Shown: piece after piece, positions 63,805 to 64,000 of the stretch | Numbering within the stretch: position 1 is the stretch's first letter | Layout: each line of letters opens with the position of its first letter | Assembly: GCF_020564935.1 (NCBI RefSeq) | Contig: NZ_JAJCXB010000024.1 | Location: forward strand, 39,632 to 103,631 | Source: Streptomyces pinistramenti | GTDB taxonomy: Bacteria; Actinomycetota; Actinomycetes; Streptomycetales; Streptomycetaceae | Reading direction: 5' to 3' | Length of the DNA: 64,000 nucleotides | Program-made: the position numbers and the translations under genes | Notes under the pieces: generated by a model | The model's database searches: none | What the model saw: only the letters and a program-made list of their open reading frames with translations | What the model was told of the DNA's origin: nothing

Positions 63805-64000
63805 GTTACCGGGCGACGGGACCGAGCCCTCGGGAGGGACGGGGCAGGCCGACGAGGGAGTCGGGGGCAACGCGGAAGCAGATACGGCGGGGCGAGCCGT
63901 AACCCGCGGGACGACGCCAGCTCGCGGCTTGCGGCGCCCTGCGCGCCCCTTGCGGCAAGCGGCAACGGTGGAGGGGAATGAGGAAGACGGGGGCGGGAGG
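63805..64000. other. Right-edge stretch without recognised gene
   Basis: No gene, hairpin of note or repeat is recognised after the peptidase stop. The next gene probably begins beyond the window. Confidence 0.4.

Overview
The window is very GC-rich (around 70% or more by eye) and its gene content and order match a Streptomyces or close actinomycete chromosome core. Markers are the block truB-rbfA-(DUF503)-infB-ylxR-nusA-rimP, then proS, ispG-rseP-dxr, rlmN, cdsA-frr-pyrH-tsf-rpsB and an M23 peptidase gene. GTG/TTG starts, twin-arginine lipoprotein signals and short strong GC hairpins between genes fit this. No tRNA, rRNA, CRISPR array, insertion sequence or phage gene was found.

Layout. 1-5.0 kb: a very large, left-truncated protein with a trypsin-like domain and a P-loop domain, both with key residues changed. 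5.3-12.5 kb: the minus-strand translation/transcription cluster rimP-nusA-ylxR-infB-DUF503-rbfA-truB. 12.6-14.8 kb: three plus-strand genes (lipoprotein, ferritin-like protein, aminoglycoside-phosphotransferase-like protein lacking catalytic residues). 14.3-24.4 kb, minus strand: proS, which has no stop codon at its normal end, two GNAT acetyltransferases, ispG, rseP, dxr and a long acyl-CoA dehydrogenase.

25-48.6 kb is a polyamine/GABA region: three aldehyde dehydrogenases, a PucR-type regulator, GABA transaminase (gabT), a PuuB-like FAD oxidase, a complete PotABCD-type importer, a second orphan PotD-like binding protein, an Lrp/AsnC regulator and a putrescine-type aminotransferase. The set could import putrescine, convert it by a transaminase or oxidase route to 4-aminobutyraldehyde, oxidise that to GABA, and pass GABA through GabT and a semialdehyde dehydrogenase to succinate. 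Among these genes lie a tautomerase, a VirD4/TraD-like membrane ATPase, a PAP2 phosphatase, an uncharacterised protein, a decayed NADAR gene and an adenosine deaminase-family gene.

48.8-51.9 kb: a small ABC ATPase/membrane protein pair and a DMT-type transporter. 52.0-56.0 kb: a ThiB-ThiP-ThiQ thiamine importer behind a clear TPP riboswitch. 56.1-62.0 kb: rlmN, then rpsB-tsf-pyrH-frr-cdsA reading leftward. 62.6-63.8 kb: an M23 metallopeptidase.

Most of the window is conserved core. The most unusual points are the residue-deficient protease/NTPase, the missing proS stop across a hairpin, the pseudokinase-like gene, a 27-codon ORF coupled to the putrescine aminotransferase, the NADAR pseudogene, and several candidate operators in the polyamine region.
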